From Maritalea mobilis (lineage in GTDB: Bacteria; Pseudomonadota; Alphaproteobacteria; Rhizobiales; Devosiaceae), in the NCBI RefSeq assembly GCF_004363175.1, contig NZ_SNYR01000001.1:1528001-1592000 (forward strand): a stretch of DNA of 64,000 bases. Reading direction: 5' to 3'. Position numbers and translations under genes: made by a program. The notes beneath the pieces are model-generated. The model saw only the letters and a list, made by a program, of their open reading frames with translations, was not told the DNA's origin and did not search any database. This document shows, in pieces, positions 43,443 to 52,069 of this stretch (its first letter is position 1; every line of letters starts with the position of its first letter).

Positions 43443-44387
43443 ATCCCACCGCGCACCTGTCAGTTCTTCTGACACGTTCCACAAACGGGCGGCAGCTTCC
43501 GCATTGCCCGCCGCATGCGAGATCGGCGTCACACCTACAGGGCCGGAAAGCCCTCGCATTTTGGTTGGGCCATAAAACAGCCCCGGCTGCGCCTCCGGAT
43601 CAGTTGCCGCCAACACTTGCGACTTTGCCCCATGGAATGGTGAATGGGCAAACAAAACATTCATCACTTCCAGCCCCATACGCGTCAAAAAGCTTGGGCC
43701 GGTGCGCTGCAAATTGGTTGCCGCATAGCCGGGATGGCACAAATAACCACAAGGCTCTCGCCCTGCGGCAGAAAGCTTGCGGTTAAGCTCCAAAATAAAC
43801 ATGATATTGGCCAACTTGCTTTGACCATAGGCGCCCATGGGCGTGTAATTCTCATGCCAATTCAGATCATCAAAGTTGATCGCCTCACCGCCCCAACGGT
43901 GCGCCACTGAGGACACGCTGACAATACGCCCATCCGCCTTTTTGATCAGGTCAAACAACAAGGCCGAAAATAGAAAATGCCCAAAATGGTTGACGCCCAT
44001 ATGCAGCTCAAAATCATCTTTGGTCAGCACACGCTTGGGCACCATCATCAGGCCAGCATTATTGATCAACCCATCCAGCTTTTCGTGCCAGCCCGTAAAC
44101 CGTTCCGCCGCCGCACGCACTGAATTGAGGTCAGCCAGATCCATCAATTCATATTCAATCTTCGCGTTAACGCTACGAAACTCCGCCAGCTCGCTGACAG
44201 CTTTTTCCGCCCGTCCCTCGTGACGGCAAAAAATCGTCACATGGGCATTGCGGCGGATCAACATCTTCGCCGCCTCAAATCCTAACCCGCTATTTCCCCC
44301 GGTAATGGCATAATGTCGGCCCGCCAAATCCGGCACCCGACCATAATCCCAGCCCTTCTTGCCAAACGGCAAAAGCTGCGTGCTCAT
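43419..44387 (-). CDS. Short-chain dehydrogenase/reductase (retinol-dehydrogenase-like)
   Basis: The protein has 322 residues from the ATG at 44387 (AAGGATAT upstream). The Rossmann motif is TGGNSGLGFEAA (about 29-40), with NNAGLMM, the catalytic Ser in VSVSSVAH and the YxxxK in AYGQSKLAN. The C-terminal part (HPGYAATNLQRTGPS) matches the long SDR group that contains retinol-dehydrogenase/WWOX-like oxidoreductases. NADP(H) is the likely cofactor because of the basic residue after the first strand (CRHEGRAEKA). It overlaps the phosphohexomutase stop by 24 bp in convergent orientation. The substrate is unknown. Confidence 0.93.
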   Translation of the reverse strand: MSTQLLPFGKKGWDYGRVPDLAGRHYAITGGNSGLGFEAAKMLIRRNAHVTIFCRHEGRAEKAVSELAEFRSVNAKIEYELMDLADLNSVRAAAERFTGWHEKLDGLINNAGLMMVPKRVLTKDDFELHMGVNHFGHFLFSALLFDLIKKADGRIVSVSSVAHRWGGEAINFDDLNWHENYTPMGAYGQSKLANIMFILELNRKLSAAGREPCGYLCHPGYAATNLQRTGPSFLTRMGLEVMNVLFAHSPFHGAKSQVLAATDPEAQPGLFYGPTKMRGLSGPVGVTPISHAAGNAEAAARLWNVSEELTGARWDLAANETG

Positions 44388-44561
44388 AATATATCCTTTA
44401 ACCCCAACTGCGCCGCCGCAGACCCAATTGAAAATCACAAAATCATTGAGATCAGTTTTCCACATCTGCTCTGCGATTGGCAATCATGAAATGAATGGCC
44501 GAAATTCACCCATGGGTAGCGCAGCGATAAGGAACTTTTTCAAGCAGATAGCGTTGTTTAA

Positions 44562-44741
<180 letters not shown>

Positions 44742-44756
44742 TGCGCTAGCGCTCAC

Positions 44757-45617
44757 ATGTCGATTGCGAAAACGCGCATATTCCCTTTGAAAACGGCCAT
44801 CGCCCGCTGGTGGAACAATGACCCGTTCACCCAGAGTGCGGCGGTGGCCTATTACACCATTTTCTCATTTCCAGCGCTGATCATTTTATATTTGGGACTG
44901 GCGTCCATCTTTATGCAGGAAGATGCGGTGCGCGGCCAAGTGTTCGGATTCTTGCGCGCCAATTTTGGACAAGATGCCGCTGAAACCTTCCGCACCATTG
45001 TGGCCAACACCGCCCCGAGCGAGCAAAGCTTGTTGCCCTTCATTTTTGCCGGCTCCGTTTTGATCTACGCTGCCCTAAGGCTGTTCCTACAATTGCAAAA
45101 AGCCCTCAATTACATATGGGACGTGGACGACCGAGAAGTCTCAAACTTCCGCGCTCTGATCTTGCGGCGCTTTATATCCTTCGCGGTGATGATTGGCGTA
45201 CTGTTCGTACTGGCGATTTCGCTTGTGATCACATCAGCGATCAGCTCGCTTACCGATTGGCTGATTGACCATTTGCCAGATATGTTTGCCGTGCTTGCCC
45301 ACAGCATCAATCTCACCCTGTCGCTTATCATCATCTCACTCTTGTTCGCGGTGATCTTACGCATGCTGCCAGATAAACTGATCAGCTGGGCGCATGTGCT
45401 GCCGGGCGCACTGCTGGCCGCCACTTTGTTTATGATCGGCGAATATGGCATGGGGCTATATTTCAGCTGGGTCGAACCCGGCTCCGCCTATGGCGTTACA
45501 GGTTCGATCATTTTGCTGATGATTTGGGTGTTTTATTCCAGCGCAGTTTTCCTGCTCGGCGCAGAATACGCCAAAACGCTGCACCAGAAATCACTGGTAC
45601 ACAACAAGCATAAATGA
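44757..45617 (+). CDS. YihY/BrkB family inner-membrane protein
   Basis: A 286-residue protein with six hydrophobic helices. YihY/BrkB features: WWNNDPFTQSAAVAYYTIFSFPALIILYLGLASI near the N terminus, YIWDVDDREVSNFRALILRRFISFAVMIGVLFV in the middle, and the helix ending GLYFSWVEPGSAYGVTGSIILLMIWVFYSSAVFLLGAEYAKTL. The family was once called ribonuclease BN by mistake; its true role is unknown, with proposals of transport or envelope functions. It lies 15 bp after the 53-residue gene, suggesting an operon. Confidence 0.93.
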   Translation: MSIAKTRIFPLKTAIARWWNNDPFTQSAAVAYYTIFSFPALIILYLGLASIFMQEDAVRGQVFGFLRANFGQDAAETFRTIVANTAPSEQSLLPFIFAGSVLIYAALRLFLQLQKALNYIWDVDDREVSNFRALILRRFISFAVMIGVLFVLAISLVITSAISSLTDWLIDHLPDMFAVLAHSINLTLSLIIISLLFAVILRMLPDKLISWAHVLPGALLAATLFMIGEYGMGLYFSWVEPGSAYGVTGSIILLMIWVFYSSAVFLLGAEYAKTLHQKSLVHNKHK

Positions 45618-45622
45618 CGGGA

Positions 45623-45703
<81 letters not shown>

Positions 45704-45905
45704 ACAAAGTCATGAAAATCAACATTGTTTCGAATGCTCAATGTCAATCAAAGACAGCGCCTATATAGGGGGGATTCTTCCGTTTGTGAAGGGTTAATGA
45801 CAGAATATTTCAAAAAAAATTTCGGCAATTGCCTTTATCGCGACTTGCACAGCATTTTCGCTCTAGTTTAGGCTATATTATCCCTGCGAAAAAAAGAGAA
45901 ATCAT

Positions 45906-46946
45906 ATGAAATTCAATCGACTCGGGCGCACCGATATCAAGGTGAGCGAAATCTGCTTGGGCACCATGACCTGGGGCCGACAAAACACCGAACAAGAAGC
46001 CCATGAGCAAATGGATTATGCTCTCGATCAAGACATCAACTTCTTTGACACAGCAGAGCTTTATGCGGTGCCAACCACAGAAGAAACCCAAGGCCTAACC
46101 GAAGAATATATTGGCACTTGGTTCAAAAAATCCGGCAAGCGCGACAAAGTGGTATTGGCCACCAAAGTTGCGGGCGAAGGCGTGCCATGGATTCGTGATG
46201 GTGAACCCATCACAGGTGGCGCCATTCGCCGCGCGGTAGAAGGCAGCTTGTCCCGGCTGCAAACGGACTATATCGACCTCTATCAATTGCATTGGCCCAA
46301 CCGCGGTCACTACCACTTCAACACAGGTTTCGATTACGATCCAAGCAATCAAGATACCGCAAGCGAAAAAGCCAATATGCTTGAAGTGTTGGAAACATTG
46401 GATGCATTGGTGCGTGATGGCAAAATCCGCCATGTGGGCCTGTCAAATGAAACGGCTTGGGGCACCATGCAATATCTGAATTTGGCAGAAGAGCATGGGC
46501 TGCCACGCATGGTTTCCATTCAAAATGAATATGGCTTGTTGCGGCGCTATTTCGACCATGATTTGGCCGAAGTTGCGCACCACGAACAAGTAGGGTTGTT
46601 GGCCTATTCTGCTTTGGCTGCTGGCGCAATCTCCGGTAAATATTTGGATGGCAATGTGCCCAAGGGCACCCGTGGTGATTTGGTCAAAAGCACCATCTAT
46701 CGCAATTCAACACATTCTGAGCCTGCTATCCGCGCCTATATGGCGCTGGCTGAAAAACATGGTTTGGATGTGTGCCAAATGGCGCTGGCCTTCTGCCTCA
46801 CACGACCATTTATGACCTCTGTGATCATTGGGGCCACCAGTATGGAACAGCTTAAGACCGACATCGCGGCCAAAGATGTTGAGCTTTCAAAAGAAGTGAT
46901 GGATGGCATTGCCGAAATCTACCGGCAATATCCAATGCCAATCTAG
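45906..46946 (+). CDS. Aldo/keto reductase (Tas-like)
   Basis: A 346-residue NADP(H)-dependent aldo/keto reductase with the (beta/alpha)8 fold. Catalytic tetrad positions are visible: D and Y in FFDTAELYAVP, K in VVLATKVAG and H in LYQLHWPNRG. The NADP-binding end has SVIIGATSMEQLKTDIAA. Residue pattern and length match the Tas group. It is a single gene following tRNA-fMet on the opposite strand. The natural substrate cannot be inferred. Confidence 0.94.
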   Translation: MKFNRLGRTDIKVSEICLGTMTWGRQNTEQEAHEQMDYALDQDINFFDTAELYAVPTTEETQGLTEEYIGTWFKKSGKRDKVVLATKVAGEGVPWIRDGEPITGGAIRRAVEGSLSRLQTDYIDLYQLHWPNRGHYHFNTGFDYDPSNQDTASEKANMLEVLETLDALVRDGKIRHVGLSNETAWGTMQYLNLAEEHGLPRMVSIQNEYGLLRRYFDHDLAEVAHHEQVGLLAYSALAAGAISGKYLDGNVPKGTRGDLVKSTIYRNSTHSEPAIRAYMALAEKHGLDVCQMALAFCLTRPFMTSVIIGATSMEQLKTDIAAKDVELSKEVMDGIAEIYRQYPMPI

Positions 46947-46966
46947 GCTGGCTGCTCGTCACGAGC

Positions 46967-48004
46967 CTATTCAAATTGGGCGGCGATAAACTCATTGAGC
47001 GTCGCCCAATATCCATCCACAAAAGCTTCACTGCCCCACAACATCACTTTGCCCAACAGCCACAACCCATCAGTGCCACTCATCGGCTTGCGCTCCGCAA
47101 CCGGCACCATGCTGTGCCCTGCCTCATCAAACATGTGAAGGGTCAACTGATCTGCTGGCAGCAGCTCTTTGAATGTTGCAGCACTTTCCTGAGCATCCAC
47201 CTGCCCGTCCTGTCCGCCAAGCATCAAAAGCACCTGCACGCCCTTCAAACGTCGAACATCTTCGCTCAGGTCAGCATGGGCATTGCGCACAGCAAACTCC
47301 CAACGCGCTTTTGAAAAATAGTCAGCAGAAATATATGCGCTGCGTTCACTTAGAGCGATAAAGTCCTCATAGCGCCCACCTTCATTGATCAGCGTATCCA
47401 GTTTAGCTTCGTCAGCCATCTTGTCTTTAGGGTCTGCCTCAAAGCTGCGGCGCAATTGGGTCATATAATCAGATTGCGCCATCCAATTCACCGCGGGCGA
47501 TACAAAAACGATAAAATCGATATTCTTTGCCGCGACACCCACTTTGGGCATCACCCATCCGGCCTGTGAAAAGCCAATCAGCCCAACGCGGCCAATCTGC
47601 AATCCCGTCTCGGCACGCAATGCATCTATGGCAGCCTCCACCAACGCCGCCCGATCTTCCATTGAATAGTTTAGCCAATCCCCTTCAGATCCACCAATCC
47701 CCGGCTTGTCCCATGCAAAGCTGCACCAACCGCGTTCTGCAAACTGACTGAAATAAGGATCGAAATAGCCAAGTGCTGTTGCATCCATTTCACCATCCCC
47801 ATGCACAAACACAAGGCAATCCGTCTCTTGCTTCTGCTTTTCATGAGGCAGCGCCACTTGGCCACTTATTTGCGCGCCCCGAAATGTGAAGGTGATTGGC
47901 TTTGTGGCATAGCTGGCATCTGGCAGCCAAAATATAAAGGCGGCAACAACCAGAACAATTCCCACTAGAGCGCTAGCGCCAAGCGAAAAGCGGCGAGACA
48001 TCAT
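46967..48004 (-). CDS. Exported alpha/beta hydrolase
   Basis: The protein has 345 residues. The ATG at 48004 is chosen since GGAG lies 6 nt upstream; the ATG 12 bp earlier gives the alternative. Residues 8-28 form a membrane anchor or signal. The alpha/beta-hydrolase fold has the oxyanion segment VFVHGDGEMDA, SFAWDKPGIGGSEGD, the nucleophile elbow GLIGFSQAGWV, the acid in LGGQDGQVD and the His in DEAGHSM. The closest architecture is the acyl-CoA thioester/cephalosporin-type hydrolases. It is divergent from a TetR regulator, which probably represses it. Confidence 0.88.
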   Translation of the reverse strand: MMSRRFSLGASALVGIVLVVAAFIFWLPDASYATKPITFTFRGAQISGQVALPHEKQKQETDCLVFVHGDGEMDATALGYFDPYFSQFAERGWCSFAWDKPGIGGSEGDWLNYSMEDRAALVEAAIDALRAETGLQIGRVGLIGFSQAGWVMPKVGVAAKNIDFIVFVSPAVNWMAQSDYMTQLRRSFEADPKDKMADEAKLDTLINEGGRYEDFIALSERSAYISADYFSKARWEFAVRNAHADLSEDVRRLKGVQVLLMLGGQDGQVDAQESAATFKELLPADQLTLHMFDEAGHSMVPVAERKPMSGTDGLWLLGKVMLWGSEAFVDGYWATLNEFIAAQFE

Positions 48005-48020
48005 CAAAAACTCCATTCAC

Positions 48021-48089
48021 AGAATAATCGTTCGCACAATTATCACGACTTGAGATTTTGGCAAGCACAATTTATAGAATGATTATTCT
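48021..48089. promoter_or_regulatory. Duplicated TetR-type operators between hydrolase and tetR
   Basis: AGAATGATTATTCT (48076-48089) is a near-palindrome with 5-bp arms, and AGAATAATCGTTCG (48021-48034) matches its reverse complement at 12 of 14 positions. One copy is beside each gene's start. Binding by the adjacent TetR is inference. Confidence 0.6.
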
Positions 48090-48104
48090 TTAAATGAGGT
48101 CGAG

Positions 48105-48695
48105 ATGGCGCGAAAAAAAGATAATGCCCTGCATGAGCGGCGCACCCAGCAAATATTGGAGGCCGCACGAACCTGTTTCATTCAGCATGGCATTCACAAA
48201 ACATCCATGCAGCAAATTTGCCAACAGGGCGAAATCAGCCCCGGTGCGCTATATCGATATTTCCCGTCCAAACAATCCATCATTGAAGCCATCGCAGCGC
48301 AGGAAAAAAACAGCAATGCGGAGCTGATCGCCTATCTGCAGCAGGCCAAAGACCCTGCTAAAGCGTTGGAAGAGGCAACGTCAGAAATCCTAGATCAAAT
48401 TTTGGATCAGGATTATGCACGCCTTATGCTCGCCATCAGCGCTGAAGCAGAAAACAATCTTGCCCTCAAAGAAACATTTGATCATATTGATCAGGAATTT
48501 GCTGACGCCCTGCACAGTATTTTTGCCCAATCACAAAAAGCGGGCCTATTTGCCAAGTCCCAACCACTTGAAGGCAACGTCTTTATCTTCCTCGCCTTGC
48601 TAGATGGCATCACCGCGCGCGCCGCCAGTGGTGACCTGCCTCCGCGTAAAACGCTCGAGCAATCAATGCGCAATGCACTCCGGCAACTTTTTTAG
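48105..48695 (+). CDS. TetR family transcriptional regulator
   Basis: A 196-residue regulator with an N-terminal TetR helix-turn-helix (about 13-58, ILEAARTCFIQHGIHKTSMQQICQQGEISPGALYRYFPSKQSIIEAI) and an all-helical ligand domain. It is divergent from the hydrolase gene (100 bp between starts) with two similar operators between. The effector is unknown. GAGG lies 8 nt before the ATG. Confidence 0.94.
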   Translation: MARKKDNALHERRTQQILEAARTCFIQHGIHKTSMQQICQQGEISPGALYRYFPSKQSIIEAIAAQEKNSNAELIAYLQQAKDPAKALEEATSEILDQILDQDYARLMLAISAEAENNLALKETFDHIDQEFADALHSIFAQSQKAGLFAKSQPLEGNVFIFLALLDGITARAASGDLPPRKTLEQSMRNALRQLF

Positions 48696-48795
48696 TTTTG
48701 GGTGCCGCCAAATCGACCAGAAAGCACTCGCCACGCACATAATTTTAGTTATGATCGTGAGAGACTGTTCGATTGCATAGGGGGCGCTGGTCAAT

Positions 48796-49467
48796 ATGTC
48801 ACTTCTCTCAACGCTATTGCCGCTTTTGTTTTGGCTTAGCTACGGGTTTGTATCGGACCAATTCTGTCGCTTCCGTCCCTCCATCACCCAATTGATGATC
48901 CATCAGCGCTTTCGCTGGGTGGCCAATGCCGTGAAACGCGACACACCGTTTGACGCCATTCTCACTGGCAACATCATGAATTCGGTGTCCTTCTTTGCCT
49001 CCAGCTCTGTATTGTTGATTTTGGCCATGTTCGCCATCTTCGGCCAGCTCAACGAGTTGCTGCCCGCGCTGCGCACTGTGCAGGTCAGTGGTGCCTATTC
49101 CATGGGCGAATATCAATTGCATCTCATCATCATGCTGGTGATGGTTGTGCTCGCCTTTTTGTCCTTCACACTGTCGCTACGTCAGTTCAATCATTTCTGC
49201 ATCTTACTTGGCGCCGCCGATCATAGCGAAACAGCGGACCCTGAAGAAACCGAAGCGATGGCCCAGCTGAACGCACAGGGCGCGCGCTATTTCAACAATG
49301 GCATTCGTGCCTATTATTTTTCCATCGCCAATGTTGGCTGGTTTATCTCGGCAGAAATCGGCATCGCCTTGGCCATACTCACATTCATTTTCATTCTGCA
49401 CCGCGAATTTATGTCAAAATCGCATCACGCCATTTCGCGCTTGCCACAACCCAAGGATCATTCATGA
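48796..49467 (+). CDS. DUF599 family membrane protein
   Basis: A 223-residue protein with about four hydrophobic helices (roughly 3-22, 64-88, 108-130, 185-210). DUF599 features include WVANAVKRDTPFDAILTGNIMNSVSFFASSSVLLI and LSFTLSLRQFNHFCILLGA. The function is unknown. Its stop overlaps the start of the LprI-like gene by 4 bp, so it leads a three-gene operon with LprI-like and DNA-alkylation-repair-like proteins. Confidence 0.9.
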   Translation: MSLLSTLLPLLFWLSYGFVSDQFCRFRPSITQLMIHQRFRWVANAVKRDTPFDAILTGNIMNSVSFFASSSVLLILAMFAIFGQLNELLPALRTVQVSGAYSMGEYQLHLIIMLVMVVLAFLSFTLSLRQFNHFCILLGAADHSETADPEETEAMAQLNAQGARYFNNGIRAYYFSIANVGWFISAEIGIALAILTFIFILHREFMSKSHHAISRLPQPKDHS

Positions 49468-49973
49468 CCATTCTTTCGAAATTATTTGGCGCGGTGAGCC
49501 TCATTTTGATTTTGGCCACCAATGCTTTTGCGCAAGACAATCAATTCACCACCGCCGACGAAATCCAAATGCAAAATTGCTGGGAAGCCGTCACGGATCT
49601 CAATCTGCAAGGTGAGGAACATACGCTAATCGAATGTGTCGGCGCGGCCTCCAATGTATGTATGGAAGAGGAAGAAGGCGGCATGACCACCATGGGCATG
49701 TCTGCCTGCATCATGCGCGAACATTCTTGGTGGGACAGCATTTTGAACATCAATTATCAAAATCTAAAACAGGTGCTTCAACCATCCCAGTTTGAAGATT
49801 TGCGCGATGCCCAGCGCAAATGGATAGCCTATCGCGACGCTTCATGCGCATTCCATTATAATTATTGGGGCGAAGGCACCATGCGCAGCACCGCGTTTGC
49901 CGGCTGCATGCTCGACACAACCGCACAACGTGCCGCCGAAATCAGCAACATTCTAGATATGTCGATGATGTAA
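49464..49973 (+). CDS. LprI/DUF1311 family secreted protein
   Basis: A 169-residue secreted protein with a signal peptide (1-22, ending AFA). Cysteine pairs and the motif LRDAQRKWIAYRDASCAFHYNYWGEGTMRSTAFAGCMLDTTAQRAAEI identify the LprI/DUF1311 family. LprI-type proteins inhibit lysozyme in some bacteria; this role is unproven here. The start overlaps the DUF599 stop by 4 bp, and the stop overlaps the next start in TAATG. Confidence 0.9.
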   Translation: MTILSKLFGAVSLILILATNAFAQDNQFTTADEIQMQNCWEAVTDLNLQGEEHTLIECVGAASNVCMEEEEGGMTTMGMSACIMREHSWWDSILNINYQNLKQVLQPSQFEDLRDAQRKWIAYRDASCAFHYNYWGEGTMRSTAFAGCMLDTTAQRAAEISNILDMSMM

Positions 49974-51112
49974 TGGTCGAGCCATTTAAAAACTTCTTCT
50001 CCATTACCGTCATTGAAAAAATGGCCGCAATCTTGTCAGCACAATCCGCAGATTTTGATGCAAACAAGTTTGTCGAGATCGCCAGCATCAATCATGAAGA
50101 AAATGAACTGAAACAACGCAGCCAGCAAATCCAAAAAGCATTGCTGGCAACCTTGCCCAACGACCTGGATCGCGTCGCCCCAATCCTGCTGAACGCCCTT
50201 GGACCAGAAGCACCAATTGATGGCGGCACCACCAGCAATGATCGAGAAGGTCTCAATGGCTTTGCCCTAATGCCTTTCTGCGATTTTGTCACCGAGATCG
50301 GCATTGATGATTGGCCAAAAGCCGCGCCGTTGCTGAAAGAAATGACCAAACGTTTCAGCGCCGAATTCGCCGTACGGCCTTTCATCGCGCAAAACCCTGT
50401 CGAAACCATGAAAACCTTCGCCTTGTGGGCTGAAGATGAGAACGCCCATGTGCGCCGCTTAGCGTCCGAAGGTTGCCGCCCGCTGCTGCCCTGGGGCATA
50501 CGCTTGCATCAATTCGTCAAAGACCCCGCGCCCATTCTCCCGATCCTTGAAAAACTCAAAGACGATCCAACCGAATATGTGCGCCGCTCAGTGGCCAACA
50601 ATCTCAACGATATTGCCAAAAATCAACCAGATCTCATCGCCGAAATCGCGACCAACTGGATGCAGGGCGCCCATAAAAATCGCCAACGTTTGGTGCGCCA
50701 CGCCTGCCGCACACTAATCAAAAACGGTCATCCGCCAACCTTGGCCGCCTTAGGCTACAAGCCAATCAATCTCGCCAAATCTGATTTTGAAATCAAAACG
50801 AAACAGGTCGAATTTGGCACCGCCCTGATATTCTCATATTACCTCGCGCCAAGCGACGCTGCGCAGCATCCTTACATTTTGGATTTCGCCATTCATTTCA
50901 AAAAAGCGAATGGCGAGCTGGCACCAAAAGTCTTTAAGCTCAGCACAGGAAAAGTGAGTGGGGATGCACCACTGACCGGCGAGAAAACGGTTGCGATCAA
51001 GCCGATCACAACCCGCAAATTCTATCCCGGAGAGCATAAGCTAGAGCTGCTGCTCAACGGGCAGTCACTCGGCACAAAGGAATTTTTGTTGAAAATGGAT
51101 GCTACGGCCTAA
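49973..51112 (+). CDS. DNA alkylation repair-like HEAT-repeat protein
   Basis: The protein has 379 residues from the ATG at 49973 (overlaps the previous stop; a start 108 bp upstream would lie in an unrelated frame). HEAT-like helical repeats (about 80-270, PFCDFVTEIGIDDWPKAAPLLKEMTKRFSAEFAVRPFIAQNPVETMKTFALWAEDENAHVRRLASEGCRPLLPWGIRLHQFVKDPAPILPILEKLKDDPTEYVRRSVANNLND) match the AlkC/AlkD superfamily. The C-terminal 100 residues form a beta-rich extension. AlkD homologues remove alkylated bases by DNA-glycosylase action. Catalytic residues were not verified. Confidence 0.85.
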   Translation: MVEPFKNFFSITVIEKMAAILSAQSADFDANKFVEIASINHEENELKQRSQQIQKALLATLPNDLDRVAPILLNALGPEAPIDGGTTSNDREGLNGFALMPFCDFVTEIGIDDWPKAAPLLKEMTKRFSAEFAVRPFIAQNPVETMKTFALWAEDENAHVRRLASEGCRPLLPWGIRLHQFVKDPAPILPILEKLKDDPTEYVRRSVANNLNDIAKNQPDLIAEIATNWMQGAHKNRQRLVRHACRTLIKNGHPPTLAALGYKPINLAKSDFEIKTKQVEFGTALIFSYYLAPSDAAQHPYILDFAIHFKKANGELAPKVFKLSTGKVSGDAPLTGEKTVAIKPITTRKFYPGEHKLELLLNGQSLGTKEFLLKMDATA

Positions 51113-51180
51113 AACGCAAGCCAAACAACAACAACAAGAAGTCCGATTAAGGCAAAAGATTCACGCATTACATTACTCAT
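51109..51180 (-). CDS. 23-residue predicted membrane microprotein (copy A)
   Basis: The minus strand contains an ATG-TAG frame of 23 codons. Reading order: four residues (MSNV), then MRE, a Leu/Val/Ile-rich stretch with LL at 14-15 and four consecutive Val codons, and a WLAF end. This gives a polar N terminus with Arg-Glu and one membrane helix. A second frame of the same length and stop, 780 bp away, gives an alignable protein. No clear ribosome site precedes the ATG; an ATG at codon 5 is the alternative start. It overlaps the last 4 bp of the convergent repair gene. I do not recognise the family. See findings. Confidence 0.5.
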   Translation of the reverse strand: MSNVMRESFALIGLLVVVVWLAF

Positions 51181-51198
51181 AAAAAACAATGTAAAAGA

Positions 51199-51231
51199 TG
51201 GCTGTTAAATTTGCTTTAAATCTAACAGCCA
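51199..51231 (-). terminator. Terminator of the lipoprotein gene
   Basis: Minus-strand arms of 14 bp (51199-51212 with 51218-51231, one G-U pair, 5-nt loop) begin TGGCTGTTA and end TAACAGCCA, followed by TCTTTTAC and a T-rich run. It ends 19 bp before the start codon of the first microprotein, so the microprotein would need its own promoter or read-through. Confidence 0.75.
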
Positions 51232-51295
51232 ATGGTTTTGAGTTATCCGTAAAGCCTGGCTTTCAATCAGCTTGAAAATAAAGCATCCAAGGCAT

Positions 51296-51796
51296 TTAGA
51301 AGCATTTGCTGGTGTCACCCTGCATCCATTGCACCAATCGGTCATGAATGAACCCATATTGGAAGACATGGTGGCTTGTCACCTTGGTGCCTTCGCCTGC
51401 AGCCTCCAACTGGGTCGAGGACATTACAATAAAGCCCCTTGTTTTATCTGTCAGCTGAAGAACGCCATGGTCTTGCTTCCACACCACAAGACGTTCTCGG
51501 CCATCTTCATTTGTGATCTCTGCTTTGAATTCCATGACAAATGAGCCCTTTGTCATCGGCACGCCATTGCTCATGGTCCCCGGCACATCCACTCGGCGCG
51601 TGTACCCATCATAGCAAGATTTGATCTCACTCATAACCTTGCGAGCCTCTGGCAGTGATATGGCCACCACTTCCGATTTTGCCGAGATAAAGCTGGTTTC
51701 ATCCACTTTTTGTTCAATTTCTACCCCGGTGCGCGTGGCAGCACTGCTACAGCCGGCCAATACCAATATTGCCAAAACAACTGCAAAAATTCTCAT
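51296..51796 (-). CDS. Predicted lipoprotein of unknown function
   Basis: The protein has 166 residues. The N terminus MRIFAVVLAILVLAGCSSA carries a lipobox (LAGC), so Cys16 is the expected lipidated residue. The remainder has no family I recognise; it alternates beta-type stretches (MEFKAEITNEDGRERLVVWKQDHGVLQLTDKTRGFIVMSS), and a Cys pair (SCYDG, SKCF). It is probably an outer- or inner-membrane periplasmic lipoprotein. Two related microprotein frames flank it on the same strand. Confidence 0.85.
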   Translation of the reverse strand: MRIFAVVLAILVLAGCSSAATRTGVEIEQKVDETSFISAKSEVVAISLPEARKVMSEIKSCYDGYTRRVDVPGTMSNGVPMTKGSFVMEFKAEITNEDGRERLVVWKQDHGVLQLTDKTRGFIVMSSTQLEAAGEGTKVTSHHVFQYGFIHDRLVQWMQGDTSKCF

Positions 51797-51891
51797 AAGT
51801 ACAACTCACTTAAAAATACTCACGCAATAAACAACCATTTATCCGCATTGATATTTGATTTCTGCACCGCCTAAATTGGCAGATAAACTGG

Positions 51892-51963
51892 CTATAGAGC
51901 CAGCCAAATCACGATCATCAGCAACGCAAAAAAGAAAGCATATTCACGCAAAATTATATTCAC
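51892..51963 (-). CDS. 23-residue predicted membrane microprotein (copy B)
   Basis: The minus-strand frame GTG-TAG has 23 codons: MNIIL, then REYAFFFALL, then MIVIWLAL. It aligns without gaps to copy A at 51109-51180: same length, same stop codon, Arg-Glu at 6-7, Leu-Leu at 14-15 and Trp-Leu-Ala at 20-22, with conservative swaps elsewhere. A TTG at codon 5 parallels the internal ATG of copy A. No clear ribosome site; the upstream region is very AT-rich. It lies between the nucleotidyltransferase and lipoprotein genes, 95 bp before the latter. The family is unknown. Confidence 0.5.
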   Translation of the reverse strand: MNIILREYAFFFALLMIVIWLAL

Positions 51964-52069
51964 AAAATTAAATAATTAACTTATTTGTTAATAACATAAA
52001 TTCAGTACCCCAATGCGCATCACAGCGCAACCAACAACGCGAATATTTTTAGGATTTACCGGAGAAAAA

